Shown: positions 38,313 to 48,624 of the stretch, one piece after another
Layout: each line of letters opens with the position of its first letter
Numbering within the stretch: the first letter of the stretch is position 1
Origin: a virus
Length of the DNA: 64,000 nt
Direction: 5' to 3' (one strand)
Virus record (IMG/VR): IMGVR_UViG_3300013233_000137
Coordinates: 1 to 64,000 of that record
Notes under the pieces: generated by a model
Databases searched by the model: none
The model's input: only the letters and a program-made list of their open reading frames with translations
Told to the model about the DNA's origin: nothing
Made by a program: the position numbers and the translations under genes

Positions 38313-39103
38313 TATACTAGTCCTAACTGTTGAAATTTTACAACATGTTCAAGGTTATTATCTTTAATAACCTGATGATAACAAGTTCTTAATGATTGTC
38401 CAGGCGCAAGCTCATTATCATCATTAGAACTAGCTCGAACATATTGTAAATTTCTGAAGAAATCTTCACGTTCATATCTGTGTTTATATGCTAAAAGAAT
38501 CTCCATTATTAGAGAAGTAGTCTTTCTATCCTTACTTCTAAATCTCTTAAAAGTTGTTTTGCCACCAGTATGTCTGAAGTAAGAGGATGCGCATCTAAGT
38601 ATTTTTCCTCCCTTGGCTTTTACCTTATAGGCCCAATCCACTTCTTCAAAATCACCCCCTAGCCAACCATTTCGTAGTCCTATATTGTAATCCCATTTTG
38701 ATTTAGTAGCTGAATGATGGGTATCTATTAGCATACAAGCTGCTGGTCCATAAGGTATTTCATTATCTTGATTAGGATTTAATTCCAATTCTTGCATTGA
38801 ATGAATAACTTCTTCCTCAGTACCCCATAACTCTTGTCCAAATACTAAGGCTGCATTATTATTTTGCATGGTGGCTAGCATTTTAGGTAGCCACTCTGGA
38901 TCAATCATCTCACTATCATAATCAAGAAAACATACGTATCTGGTATCAATCTTTGAAAGAATCTTCTCTCTTGCTTCAGCAACATTGATTGATGGATCAA
39001 TATCTATGAGGAGTTTGAAGCCCTTAGTATATTGATTTACTAAATCAACAGTTCTATCTAACTGTATAGACTCTTTCTCAACTGGAATTGCTATAGTAAT
39101 CAT
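38312..39103 (-). CDS. glycosyltransferase-like protein (GT-A fold)
   Basis: 263 aa. ITIAIPVEKESIQLDRTVDLVNQYTK, then YVCFLDYDSEMIDPEWLPKML holds the DxD-type motif (DYDS), and GWLGGDFEEVDWAYKVKAKGG the acceptor motif ED-like. The palindrome gives VDLVNQYTKG at the usual first helix end. AT-rich compared with the GTs at 33.7-36.6 kb. Likely modifies a surface or virion sugar. Confidence 0.6.
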   Translation of the reverse strand: MITIAIPVEKESIQLDRTVDLVNQYTKGFKLLIDIDPSINVAEAREKILSKIDTRYVCFLDYDSEMIDPEWLPKMLATMQNNNAALVFGQELWGTEEEVIHSMQELELNPNQDNEIPYGPAACMLIDTHHSATKSKWDYNIGLRNGWLGGDFEEVDWAYKVKAKGGKILRCASSYFRHTGGKTTFKRFRSKDRKTTSLIMEILLAYKHRYEREDFFRNLQYVRASSNDDNELAPGQSLRTCYHQVIKDNNLEHVVKFQQLGLV

Positions 39104-39111
39104 ATTTGTCC

Positions 39112-39762
39112 TTAATACCAGAGATGGAGATTTGCCATAGATGCCCTAAAAAGTCTATGTCCTTTGTCTATATATGGAAATGTAACATTTCCATAGGTCA
39201 ACCAAGTTAATAATTGAGTACCTGATAATGAGTTAATAACTGATGGATCAAGATCAAGCATATAGTAATCTGGGGAACTATATTTATAAGGGTTTGAAGC
39301 AGCAAAAGGTATCTGCATGTCTATAGGAGCGGCTTCTAATGCACTTCCACTTCCAAAACTAACAGTCTCTGTAAATTTAAGATTTAACACATTTTCATTG
39401 ATATCTGACCAGCCTGAACCTTGAATATATAAAGAATGATATCCTCGTATAGATAACTTAGCTACTTGAGTATTACCTATTGCTGCTGGGGGTATATTGT
39501 ATATACTATATCTACTAGACCTCTCACAAAATGCAAAATTATACCCTAATCCAGTGTATAAATTTAATAAATCACTATTGGCTCCGACCAAAGTAGTATC
39601 TGCTAAATAGGTATTGTAGGCATTGACCTGAGCATTAAGGGTATCAGCAGTTTGGTTCCCTGTTTCCTCTGTGTCTACGCCATAGTATTCCTGTGCAGTA
39701 GTAATACTTATATTGGAATACGTTAATCCTATAGATGAGTTTACGCTTCCTGATAACATCAT
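39112..39762 (-). CDS. tail-associated protein
   Basis: 216 aa, beta-rich with many Ser/Tyr/Asn; no family recognised. Overlaps the tail-tip gene by 4 bp and so probably is a tail or fibre component. Partial palindrome at 39564 gives SDLLNLYTG. Confidence 0.5.
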   Translation of the reverse strand: MMLSGSVNSSIGLTYSNISITTAQEYYGVDTEETGNQTADTLNAQVNAYNTYLADTTLVGANSDLLNLYTGLGYNFAFCERSSRYSIYNIPPAAIGNTQVAKLSIRGYHSLYIQGSGWSDINENVLNLKFTETVSFGSGSALEAAPIDMQIPFAASNPYKYSSPDYYMLDLDPSVINSLSGTQLLTWLTYGNVTFPYIDKGHRLFRASMANLHLWY

Positions 39763-42700
39763 ACCTCCTGTGCTGTTAGAGTGAATCCCTTATTGCCTGT
39801 TCCACCAGATAAGGTGATGCTTACTATCTTCCTACCATTAGTCCATCCAGTATTATCAGTTGAGGAAGGAGTAAGAATCTCTCCATTAAGTCCAGTACCA
39901 GATAGAGTGAAGTTTATATTCCCTGCAAATGTAGTATTAGCAGAGCCATCTCCATTTATAGCTTGAATATCTAGACTAAAGGCAGACCCTCTTGATATTG
40001 AACCTGGCATAGTCATGGCAAGATAAGGAGTCTCAACACCAACTACTACCGAGTCATTGAAGCGCGTCTCCTGATATAAGACCTCAGCATTGATGCGAAT
40101 ATTGGTTGCCAATCCGACATCGATCTCACATGTCGAGCAGGTCCACTCCCCATTCTGCATATCGGCATAGAGGAACCCACCATAGTTACTGGCATTGGGG
40201 CCACCATCTAGCCAAGATAACAGGGTATTGGTGTCATCATCATAAGCCTCAACACGAATAGTCTCGATATAACTGGTGTCTACCGTATCATCGGGGTTCA
40301 GAATCTGGATGGTGAGGGCGAAGTCCGTGGTATCCTCGATAGCACTTGGAGGAGTGATCTTAAGATAATCCTCATCGGCTGCCGACGTCTGACTGAAGGC
40401 CACGGTTGTTACCACCGTTACAGCAGATAACCCGGAGAGGGCGAACTGACTACTCTGCTTGAAGACGTATTTATTCTGAGTTGTATCAACGGCAGTTAGA
40501 GTACCAACATCGGCACCATTACCGCCTTTGATATATGTACCTGAGAAGGTGTAACTACCAGAGCCATCAAGGGTCACTTGGGTTATGACACTGTCACTGC
40601 TATCATATAAGATGTCGGCACCATCTGAACTGGCGAGGATGATATCAATAATCTCTCCAGCAGCTCCGCCTGTGAGGGTGTAATTGGCTATCACCACATC
40701 CCGGACCACGGTAGCAGGGGTGCCAACCCATGCTAAGGTATCCATCCTAGCGTCTATAATCGTGAAGCTCGAAGTCGTAGCCCCGGTATACCCGCCAGCA
40801 GCTACGGATATCGTACCGGCATCTGAGCCTGCTCCCGTGTTGATCTGCACAGCGGAGCTTGACCAAGTGCCATTGACGATGCTGATGTTAATGGTGTTGA
40901 GCACATCCCCGCCATCTGTGGAGGTAAGTCCAAGAGTAGCAGAGGTGCTTTCATAGACAGTATTCCCAAGGCTATCTTTGATCCTAACGGCGAGATCGAA
41001 GGCGACTCCACGCTGTACCTCAGTAGGTTGAGAAGTGAACTCCAGTTCATAGACATCGGGGTCTCCTTTTCCAGTACCAGTTCCAGTCTCGGGTTCACTA
41101 GTAGTCTGACCCTGAGTAGGTACGGTATAGTCAATCTGACTACGCCCAGCACCTACATCACTTGGCATTGGGTTGCCATTGATAGCATGACTTGGGTCAC
41201 CGGTGAAGTAGTTTAGATTCTCGGTCGGCTCCCCACTACTTGCATCCCCTGCTCTGGAGGCCATTTGCGCTTGGAGAGCAATCTCATTGTCAATTGGATT
41301 ATGATTTACTAAATCAATAACGCCACGTATGGTATTCGCGCTGAAGATGCTTACACCCATAGCTATGGGGTCGAAGGCCTCCAGAGCCAACTCCTCAAGG
41401 AAAGCTGTGAATGCCACGATACGCCAGGAATTGCTATAACGATAACCCCAGAAGGCTGCTGAGAGAATGACTAAGGACTCGATATTATAGATGTAGAAGT
41501 CCTTCTCCAGCTCTCGAAGGCCATAGGTGCTGACGTTATTGCTATAGAGATATTGGGGCGTGGGTTCAGCCTCATAATCACGTTGCCATTTGGCGATGAG
41601 TTTGGTGTAGATATCCTCCGTAGAGGTGAAGCTAAGCTTCATGCTCTTCAGCAGGATGCTACTCTCATTGAGAGTAGCCACAGCAGTGGGTGTCTCACTG
41701 AGGTACTTAATAAACACCTCGCCATTAACGATATATAGAGCACAACGTGCTTGCCATGCGGTCTCCTCAATAAGGTCCAGAACTTCCCGCAAGTCGAATA
41801 GCGTGAAGCCCACTGGGTATCGACTGGTCTTGCTGGCAACGGTGTTGAAGCTATTACTATCGGCGGTCAGCGTCGACCAGTTATTGATCAGATACTCGAT
41901 GACCCTAGCGACATTTGGTCCAACTGTAGATCGCAAGGACACATAGACATCGGCCTCCCACGCCTCGCCGACGTAATCTTCAAGAGCAGTTGTGAACTCG
42001 ATGCTCGTGACATTATAACCTGCCAAGGAGTTCGAGAGGTTGACCGTATAGTAACTACTCGGTATTGGTGCGAAGATCCTCTGTCCTCGATAAGTACGAT
42101 GTCCATATACCTCTAGGACCTCTGTACTTGGAAGCAGATTCGCGATGTAGAGGTTATTGAAGTCAGCCATGTACTTGACCTCTGTACTAACAGGTATCAC
42201 CCAACTACCCCGTAATACTACAGTAATACCTACAAGCTGCTCGTAGTCAATACCATACCAAGTCGAATTATCCCATTTCGCTATGTGTTCGACAACATAG
42301 TTGACAGCCCATGAACCCCTAACTACTGGACATACCTCAGATATCGTGGAGCCAAAACTGAGTTTCACCTCCAAGGTTGTACTCTGAGGCCTCCAGGGCT
42401 GGATGAAATAACATTTATTACCTTCCTGCTTATAGCAGAGGTTGACCATCCATCCATAGGTTGCATGGTTGACTATGCAGTATAGTCCAGGGAGCCTAAC
42501 AGTGGTACCGGCAGTAAGCCAAATGACACTGGAATCATTATAGTTGGCGTCATTCATTGGCCTATTGGCGATGACGACATTAGTATAGTAGGGAATGTTG
42601 CCCTCGGTGATCGTGAATATGTCATCGGTGAAACTACCATTGAAACGGATAGCTCCGACCTGAACCTGTATCGGCGTACTCTGAATAAAGGTCTCACCCT

Positions 42701-43310
42701 TCTCGACCTGGAACTGGGTGAAATTGGCATTGATGCCATAGGTCAAGGTTCCGAGTTGACGATTACGAACACGAACTGCTGGGCTCTTCAGCACTGTTCC
42801 GAAAGCCATTGGCCAGGGGACGTCGATAGCCTCTTCCCAGAGGTTCGTTATATCCCCGGCTTTCGGGGCGTAGCCTACAATACCATCTGCTGTCAAGGAT
42901 TCCAGGTCGAAGGATAATTGACGTAGCCCTTCACTCCAAGATATATCTCCAGCTATACGGCCTTTGAGTATCGTGGTTAGATCACCAGTGCTTAGCCCCT
43001 CGTAATGATGATATAGTGTTACTGACCTACCTTCGATAACCTCGGTATTCACCTTGGATTTGATCAAACCCTCACTATCATCGAGCGTTATCCCGATACT
43101 GGATACCTCACCAGTGACTTCCTGCTTAAGCTGTGAGACTATCGACGAGGCGTCGAGAATCCCACCTTGAACACTCCACGCCCCAAGGGTAAACGTCTTA
43201 TAGCCGTAATACTCCGTGCCACCGGCCCAATTGATTTGTAAAATCAATTGGGGTTCGGTCCCCAGGGCCGTATCCAATTTAATCTGAGTTGATGAGGTTA
43301 TGGAACGCAT
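39759..43310 (-). CDS. tail tip / baseplate hub protein with Ig-like C-terminus
   Basis: 1183 aa. N-terminal 300 residues (SVTLYHHYEGLSTGDL, GRIAGDISWSEGLRQLSF) and the central part (GYAPKAGDITNLWEEA) are those of tail tip or central hub proteins. A middle helical domain (LREVLDLIEETAWQA) follows, and residues about 770-1183 are repeated Ig-like beta domains (e.g. VYELEFTSQPTEVQRGVAFDLAV and later repeats). Binds the tail end and probably the receptor. Two palindromes: centre GTA reads LILQIN, and exact reads VIDLVNHNP. Confidence 0.7.
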   Translation of the reverse strand: MRSITSSTQIKLDTALGTEPQLILQINWAGGTEYYGYKTFTLGAWSVQGGILDASSIVSQLKQEVTGEVSSIGITLDDSEGLIKSKVNTEVIEGRSVTLYHHYEGLSTGDLTTILKGRIAGDISWSEGLRQLSFDLESLTADGIVGYAPKAGDITNLWEEAIDVPWPMAFGTVLKSPAVRVRNRQLGTLTYGINANFTQFQVEKGETFIQSTPIQVQVGAIRFNGSFTDDIFTITEGNIPYYTNVVIANRPMNDANYNDSSVIWLTAGTTVRLPGLYCIVNHATYGWMVNLCYKQEGNKCYFIQPWRPQSTTLEVKLSFGSTISEVCPVVRGSWAVNYVVEHIAKWDNSTWYGIDYEQLVGITVVLRGSWVIPVSTEVKYMADFNNLYIANLLPSTEVLEVYGHRTYRGQRIFAPIPSSYYTVNLSNSLAGYNVTSIEFTTALEDYVGEAWEADVYVSLRSTVGPNVARVIEYLINNWSTLTADSNSFNTVASKTSRYPVGFTLFDLREVLDLIEETAWQARCALYIVNGEVFIKYLSETPTAVATLNESSILLKSMKLSFTSTEDIYTKLIAKWQRDYEAEPTPQYLYSNNVSTYGLRELEKDFYIYNIESLVILSAAFWGYRYSNSWRIVAFTAFLEELALEAFDPIAMGVSIFSANTIRGVIDLVNHNPIDNEIALQAQMASRAGDASSGEPTENLNYFTGDPSHAINGNPMPSDVGAGRSQIDYTVPTQGQTTSEPETGTGTGKGDPDVYELEFTSQPTEVQRGVAFDLAVRIKDSLGNTVYESTSATLGLTSTDGGDVLNTINISIVNGTWSSSAVQINTGAGSDAGTISVAAGGYTGATTSSFTIIDARMDTLAWVGTPATVVRDVVIANYTLTGGAAGEIIDIILASSDGADILYDSSDSVITQVTLDGSGSYTFSGTYIKGGNGADVGTLTAVDTTQNKYVFKQSSQFALSGLSAVTVVTTVAFSQTSAADEDYLKITPPSAIEDTTDFALTIQILNPDDTVDTSYIETIRVEAYDDDTNTLLSWLDGGPNASNYGGFLYADMQNGEWTCSTCEIDVGLATNIRINAEVLYQETRFNDSVVVGVETPYLAMTMPGSISRGSAFSLDIQAINGDGSANTTFAGNINFTLSGTGLNGEILTPSSTDNTGWTNGRKIVSITLSGGTGNKGFTLTAQEV

Positions 43311-43675
43311 TGAAACTCCAGGCTAAGATCGTAAGTATCACTACACTCGTCACTACCAGTTGTGGTGGCTTCTATGGGGTTGGTGAAGATGATTCCCTTC
43401 CAAAGTACGGCCTCATGGTCATTATATCCTACTATACTTCCACTACTTGTACCCAGGAAGGTGAGGAAGTTCTCAACATCCGTTTTACTAAGGTTCTTGA
43501 AGCTAAGCAGTAGCCGCTGGTTCATTGGTGTTCGCTTATGACTATGCACACTTCCATCCATGGCTATCTTGAACATGGTCTTCACATCTACCTGCTCATT
43601 ATTGCCTAACTCCGGATTACGTAAGGTCACGGTAGTAGTTGGAGTGGTATAGGGATATTGGAAGCTTACACTCAT
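43298..43675 (-). CDS. tail protein, paralogue of 49567-49998
   Basis: 125 aa. LRNPELGNNEQV, then GYNDHEAVLWKGIIFTNPIEA and DTYDLSLEFQ. The gene at 49567-49998 has IRNPEYGD, DSNDELWDGYIISNPSDI and YDVDFEM in the same order, so both come from one ancestor. Probably tail-tip assembly proteins. Confidence 0.6.
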   Translation of the reverse strand: MSVSFQYPYTTPTTTVTLRNPELGNNEQVDVKTMFKIAMDGSVHSHKRTPMNQRLLLSFKNLSKTDVENFLTFLGTSSGSIVGYNDHEAVLWKGIIFTNPIEATTTGSDECSDTYDLSLEFQCVP

Positions 43676-44160
43676 ATCACTACTTTCTTTAGCTTATCGA
43701 AAACAGGTTTGTGCTTCACTATGTCATCATATTTGGAAGTGGCATTGATACTTGCTTCATTAGTAAGGATATCTGCCCGAATCTGATCACGTTCAGCAGC
43801 GATGTCTGCCGGTATTGGGGTCCCCTTCTCCGCTTTCCGAATAACATAGTAATCAGTTTGATTTAGTAAATCACGAGCTATAGCATTAAGTTCCTCGACA
43901 CGGTTAGCTTTGGCATCTGCTACCGTGTCTTTGGGTTCGGTGGTATGGGTACGGACTACAGTACCATTAACATCTTCAGAATCGGTATATCCTGTGCTCT
44001 TGTAACCTTCAGTAATTTGGGCCTCATGGAAGGGCTTGACTCCGATCTCTGCCAAGGCTTCTTTGCTCCACTTCACCAGAACCGCACCTCTACGCCTCTG
44101 GCCATTGCCGTCTGTGAAGTCCTTCTGGCGATTGATAACTTGACCATTGACTATCCACAT
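43672..44160 (-). CDS. putative tail fibre assembly/accessory protein
   Basis: 162 aa, MWIVNGQVINRQKDF opening and an alpha-helical C-terminal half (AAERDQIRADILTNEA). Sits between the LamG fibre gene and tail-tip genes, the usual place of fibre assembly factors. Palindrome gives ARDLLNQTDYY. Confidence 0.5.
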   Translation of the reverse strand: MWIVNGQVINRQKDFTDGNGQRRRGAVLVKWSKEALAEIGVKPFHEAQITEGYKSTGYTDSEDVNGTVVRTHTTEPKDTVADAKANRVEELNAIARDLLNQTDYYVIRKAEKGTPIPADIAAERDQIRADILTNEASINATSKYDDIVKHKPVFDKLKKVVI

Positions 44161-44175
44161 ATGTTTCTCCTTAAG

Positions 44176-46341
44176 TTAGCGTGCCCTAGCATAAATAAAC
44201 GGGCTTTCTGCGAATGCAGCGTAAATATATGTGCCACCGTTGGTGTTATATGATGAATCATTTAATCTTATTTTAAAGCCATTTGATACATAATCAAGAT
44301 AATCAAATGTAGTTTCTGCATTAGATGTGTTTGCAAGAAGTGACTTATTATTGGCATTATAACTACCTCTTCTTGCATCTGACATATACCAATCAGCTGG
44401 GGCATCAATCTTCTTCACCATAACATAAGCAGGACGGAATCCGCACCAGATGAATGGACCATCTGCGCTGCCATTCCCTGTGTACTTACCGAACTTACTG
44501 AAGCCTGGTACACTGGTAAAGAGGTAGGCTATGAAATTGTCTGTATTAGTATTGACAAGTCCATTAGAACCAAGACTAAATACAGTACTTGTTGGAGCAG
44601 TGCTATTCCACATTGTGGCATCCGTTTGCTCTGCCTGAGTTCCATCCAAATATAAGAATTTTGTAAGAGCTGTTAAATCCTTATGGTAAACAGCCCAATC
44701 AAATGCTGTTGTCCTATCTTTTATAATCATCATCTCAAGCACAGCACCAAGACTATGGGCTATCGTTCTATTTGTGGCATTACCAGTATAACTAACGATG
44801 TCGAAGCCTGGGATTGCACCTTTCTTCCAGCACCATGCTGCATATGTTTCGCCACTATTATTATAGTCAGTAGTTGTGCCTACAGTGAAGCCATTAGTAT
44901 CAAAAGATGTCAGGCCATTGGGATCAGTTGCTTCAGCTACCATTAAGTCTGATGACAATCTTTTGGTAGCACCTCGTACCGTGTCTGTGAGCATATGACT
45001 ACGAGCATTACTGCGATCCTTAATCCAGGCTAAATCAGGCGAGAAGTCCAAAGCAGCACGAGCCAACGTAGCACCAGTACCAGTGTAGAGGTCAACATCA
45101 AAATAATCACTTGGCTTCGTGATTGCTGGAGTAGATAGATTACTGGTGCTGAGTGCCGAGCCAGAGGCCGTCCCTGCGAAGGTGCTGGCCCCGAAATTCC
45201 AAGTCGTAGCTTGAGCAGTACCATAAGGGAACCATAAGCCTGTTAGTGAAGTAGCGATACTGGTCCATGACCCTGCATCCGTGATGTTGATATAGTCAAG
45301 ATTCCCCGCCGCAGTCATGCGAAAACCAAAGGTTTTATTGGCGGTTACAGTCGTAGTATGAGTGGTACCGCCATCCTCACTAATTACTCCGCAGGTTGGC
45401 GCACTTGCCCCAGCAGTTACTTCCCAATAGCTGGCGAAGGCATTAGCATCAAATGTGCCTTGACATGTTCCAGTTGCCTTCAAATTTCCATCACTCAAAG
45501 TGCTAACACTTGGATGAACACCATTGAGAACAGCATAATTATCCTCAGGGCTATCACTCACTTGACTCGAAGTCGTCAGCCCACTGGTCGTGTAATTATT
45601 ACCATTACCACTAACATCTGTACCAAGTGCCCCTGAGTTGGCGTAGTCCATCCTGAAACCATTTGTTCCAAACGTTCCAGTGTACCCCTGTGGACGCCAG
45701 TTACCATTAGTGTCAAACTGTCCGAAGCTGGAGGGAGTTAAAGCCTGGCCGTCAACCAGAATTGTCTCAGCGAGGTAGCCGTCGAATAATGAGCTACTAG
45801 ATAATACGTACCTACCTATATAATGTACAGTCGTATTATTTACACTATAGTCAACATTGGCAGGTTGCGCACCTGTTGCAGCCGCCTCTATCCCATTAAT
45901 ATATATTTTAATATTGGTGTTTGCTGCATCAAAGGCTACCACAATATGCATCCAGGCACTTATGTCTCTAAATACCGCAGAAGTTACACGATTAAAGGGG
46001 TTAGCATTTCCAGGGTCATTTGTTACAGATATTTTATCTGTATCAGTGCTATTTGAGAATGCAATCATCGTACCCTTTTCAGTTCCTGATTTATATGCAT
46101 TAAATAGTATTCGTCTTGTAGCACTCAAATCTCCCCTCTTCACCCAAGTAGAAAAAGTCCAAGCCTTACGATTGCCAGCAACACTAGGAGTACGTGACAT
46201 ATAGTCACTATTGCCACTGTCGAAGAGCACAGAATTGGGAATGTTAAGATAAGATGACATGGCAGTATCGCTACCATTCGGGCCATTACGCACGAACTTC
46301 TTCAGATAGTCATTTTGAGTTACAGTTGATCGTCTAATCAT
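44176..46341 (-). CDS. LamG-like (concanavalin-fold) tail protein
   Basis: 721 aa. RKAWTFSTWVKRGDLSATRRILF, then IKIYINGIEAAATG and VHYIGRYVLSSSSLFDGYLAE is the LamG/concanavalin pattern of carbohydrate-binding sheets. The second half is repeated beta structure (DLYTGTGATL, SYNANNKSLLAN). Common as receptor-binding or decoration protein in phages. No palindrome copy inside this 2.2-kb gene. Confidence 0.65.
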   Translation of the reverse strand: MIRRSTVTQNDYLKKFVRNGPNGSDTAMSSYLNIPNSVLFDSGNSDYMSRTPSVAGNRKAWTFSTWVKRGDLSATRRILFNAYKSGTEKGTMIAFSNSTDTDKISVTNDPGNANPFNRVTSAVFRDISAWMHIVVAFDAANTNIKIYINGIEAAATGAQPANVDYSVNNTTVHYIGRYVLSSSSLFDGYLAETILVDGQALTPSSFGQFDTNGNWRPQGYTGTFGTNGFRMDYANSGALGTDVSGNGNNYTTSGLTTSSQVSDSPEDNYAVLNGVHPSVSTLSDGNLKATGTCQGTFDANAFASYWEVTAGASAPTCGVISEDGGTTHTTTVTANKTFGFRMTAAGNLDYINITDAGSWTSIATSLTGLWFPYGTAQATTWNFGASTFAGTASGSALSTSNLSTPAITKPSDYFDVDLYTGTGATLARAALDFSPDLAWIKDRSNARSHMLTDTVRGATKRLSSDLMVAEATDPNGLTSFDTNGFTVGTTTDYNNSGETYAAWCWKKGAIPGFDIVSYTGNATNRTIAHSLGAVLEMMIIKDRTTAFDWAVYHKDLTALTKFLYLDGTQAEQTDATMWNSTAPTSTVFSLGSNGLVNTNTDNFIAYLFTSVPGFSKFGKYTGNGSADGPFIWCGFRPAYVMVKKIDAPADWYMSDARRGSYNANNKSLLANTSNAETTFDYLDYVSNGFKIRLNDSSYNTNGGTYIYAAFAESPFIYARAR

Positions 46342-46682
46342 ACTTGACTCCCAAATATCTGGATAGTAACCTTATTGGCATTACTTGTCGCCGCCTGAAT
46401 CGTGTCATTCGTATTTTCAAGTACCAAGCCAATCTTGGGAACTTCCACAAAGACCGTTTCATTTGCTGCAAGGTCATCAGCCCAAAAACGATTAGCATCA
46501 GCAGCAGTACCAGCTGATCCAGCATTATCTGGTACATTCCAAAGTTCTACACTCTCAGTGACACTATTCGTATTATGCAATACGATTAGCGTCACATAAG
46601 AGGTCTTGGAAGCGGGATTAGCGAAGACCGAAGCGGCAGCAGCCGCTATAGTCGTAATCTCTGTAAGCCTTTTATAATCCAT
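46338..46682 (-). CDS. small virion/tail accessory protein
   Basis: 114 aa, beta-rich (TSYVTLIVLHNTN, VFVEVPKIGLVLENTND). Small proteins of this type often precede LamG fibre genes. Overlaps it by 4 bp. Confidence 0.5.
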   Translation of the reverse strand: MDYKRLTEITTIAAAAASVFANPASKTSYVTLIVLHNTNSVTESVELWNVPDNAGSAGTAADANRFWADDLAANETVFVEVPKIGLVLENTNDTIQAATSNANKVTIQIFGSQV

Positions 46683-46705
46683 AGTATCTCCTTTGATTTA
46701 CTAAA

Positions 46706-48436
46706 TCAAGCGAAGTTCCATGCTTGTAATTGAGTAATATCATCCAATATCCTACCCCCAATGATCTTCCAGCCAACAGAGGCATCTACATAAACCAATC
46801 CGAAAGTGGCGCCATTCGTTGCGATGATGATATCCTTAGCAAGGCTCTCGATATTCTGACCATTCCTAGCTATCGTAAGGACATATGTAGAGGCCATTAG
46901 GGCAGCGTCCGAGAACCATACCTCATCACCTACTGAAGGGGCAATAGGCAGTGTCAATGTCAGATCAGTAGCGGCCACAGCAGCATATCCATTACCTACT
47001 AATGCCGTGGTATCTCCAGTTATCTTCGACCAGGTTAAACCTCCGCCGCCTCCCCCTCCAACGGCGTAGAGCTGGTTACTGCCATTCTCTTTGATTGTGA
47101 CGTTATCGATCTTGATCGCCACGCCATTCGTATTAACACTAACAGCCGTAGCCAAATTAGCGCCGCCAACGGCATCGGGCTTCACACTAAGGGAAGCACC
47201 AGCCCCGCCTGTAATGCCATTACCTTGTGTGGCTAGACGCAAATTAGCGGAGCCATCGGCCTCAATACCAGTACCTGCAATGGCATTGACATCGAGACCA
47301 GCGCCATCTGCTGTGAGGTTAACAGGTTGCACGTCGCCACCAGTGATGGCATCAGCTTTCACACTTACAACACTACTCGTTATGTCGATGCCATTACCAG
47401 CGAATAGACCGCCACCTTGATTTATGAGGTTCCAAGAACCAGTTGGCACCGTGCCATCGAAGGAATACTGGTTATTGCTATTCACACCTAGACGAACTAC
47501 TATGGCATTGCCATCTGTGGCATCTGTCCCTGCAGTACCAGTGAGACTTGTACCATCGAAGTCTACGACCTTACCATCATCTGTGGCATCGGTATACGGG
47601 GCGATCAGTGCAGTTGTCGTAGATAACGATGCCCGTGTCCCCGAGGCCACGAACCCGCCACTACCAGTTACAAGTTCAATCCAGCTAGTACCATCGAATT
47701 CCGCAACACTACCTGCTACAAGGGCATCTGAGGCTCCAATAGTTGGAGTACCAGCATCAGTACATACGTAACAATCGCCTGAACTAGGTGTAAGGCCATT
47801 CAGTGTTGCTATCGTGGCATTACCAATGAGGTTGACACTCTCCAAAGGGAGCTTCCAACTTGTGCCAGCTACCGCATTGGCAATGGCCACTGCTACCTTG
47901 CTGGCGGTCCAAAGTTCGGAAGTCGTAGTACCTGTGTCATCGACGGTTACCCCTGCATCCTGGGGATGCCCATTGGCGTCGATACTAACGAGATTGTCTT
48001 GTGTACCGGAGATGTCACTGATAGCAGCTTTGGTCCAGACAGCGCCAGTATCGTAGTATATGTCATCGGTATCTGTGGCTATGAAAAGCCGGCCCCTCTC
48101 TGCCGCAGCAGGGAGATTAGCTATAACATCCAATAGTACTTTGCCAACTAAGATATTGCTGACTCCATCCCCGACGTAGATCTCCTTCTCATTATCAGTA
48201 GTGAAGTACATCTCACCGGAAGCCAAGGTGATACTGCCAAGGGCTACTTTCGAGCCCCGTCTAACTTGGACTGTAGTTGTATCGCCATCAGTCCCAGCAG
48301 TATCGAGCTTCCCCTTGATGTAGATATAAAGAGAAGCCAACGTACTCTTAAACGAGGACAAGGCATTGACGATATACATCTCGGAGGCATCATTTGGTGC
48401 ACCTACTGAGAGGTCTGATAATTTTTGATCAGCCAT
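46706..48436 (-). CDS. tail fibre-like protein
   Basis: 576 aa. DIYYDTGAVWTKAA, a short repeat-type motif of phage fibres, appears near residue 130, with many small beta repeats (DTGTTTSEL, TLTLPIAPSVGDEVW). Gly-rich segment GGGGGGGL near residue 465. Ends with the palindrome (46694) touching the stop. Partial palindrome at about 47420 gives NLINQ. Confidence 0.6.
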   Translation of the reverse strand: MADQKLSDLSVGAPNDASEMYIVNALSSFKSTLASLYIYIKGKLDTAGTDGDTTTVQVRRGSKVALGSITLASGEMYFTTDNEKEIYVGDGVSNILVGKVLLDVIANLPAAAERGRLFIATDTDDIYYDTGAVWTKAAISDISGTQDNLVSIDANGHPQDAGVTVDDTGTTTSELWTASKVAVAIANAVAGTSWKLPLESVNLIGNATIATLNGLTPSSGDCYVCTDAGTPTIGASDALVAGSVAEFDGTSWIELVTGSGGFVASGTRASLSTTTALIAPYTDATDDGKVVDFDGTSLTGTAGTDATDGNAIVVRLGVNSNNQYSFDGTVPTGSWNLINQGGGLFAGNGIDITSSVVSVKADAITGGDVQPVNLTADGAGLDVNAIAGTGIEADGSANLRLATQGNGITGGAGASLSVKPDAVGGANLATAVSVNTNGVAIKIDNVTIKENGSNQLYAVGGGGGGGLTWSKITGDTTALVGNGYAAVAATDLTLTLPIAPSVGDEVWFSDAALMASTYVLTIARNGQNIESLAKDIIIATNGATFGLVYVDASVGWKIIGGRILDDITQLQAWNFA

Positions 48437-48445
48437 GATTTATCC

Positions 48446-48616
48446 TTACAGAAGTAAACTATCTCCGGATTCAAGTAGTAATCCACCACCATCTTCCTTC
48501 AATAACCTGCCAACAGTGGCTATAATCTCCTCCCCAAGTATAGGGAGTAGGATATTATCTCGAATCGGAGAGCCAAGAATAACGTCCCTTATTATACCTT
48601 TGAAACGCTTGAACAT
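48446..48616 (-). CDS. small protein with LLLES-type end
   Basis: 56 aa: MFKRFKGIIRDVILG, ending GGGLLLESGDSLLL. The ending with repeated LLLES is common in phage tail-fibre neighbours. TTTAGGAGACGAC precedes the ATG. Confidence 0.6.
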   Translation of the reverse strand: MFKRFKGIIRDVILGSPIRDNILLPILGEEIIATVGRLLKEDGGGLLLESGDSLLL

Positions 48617-48624
48617 GTCGTCTC

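Noticed and set aside
38698-38715. Palindrome copy in the glycosyltransferase gene
   Set aside because: Only TGATTTAGTA is present; the right arm is absent and the frame differs, so chance is enough.
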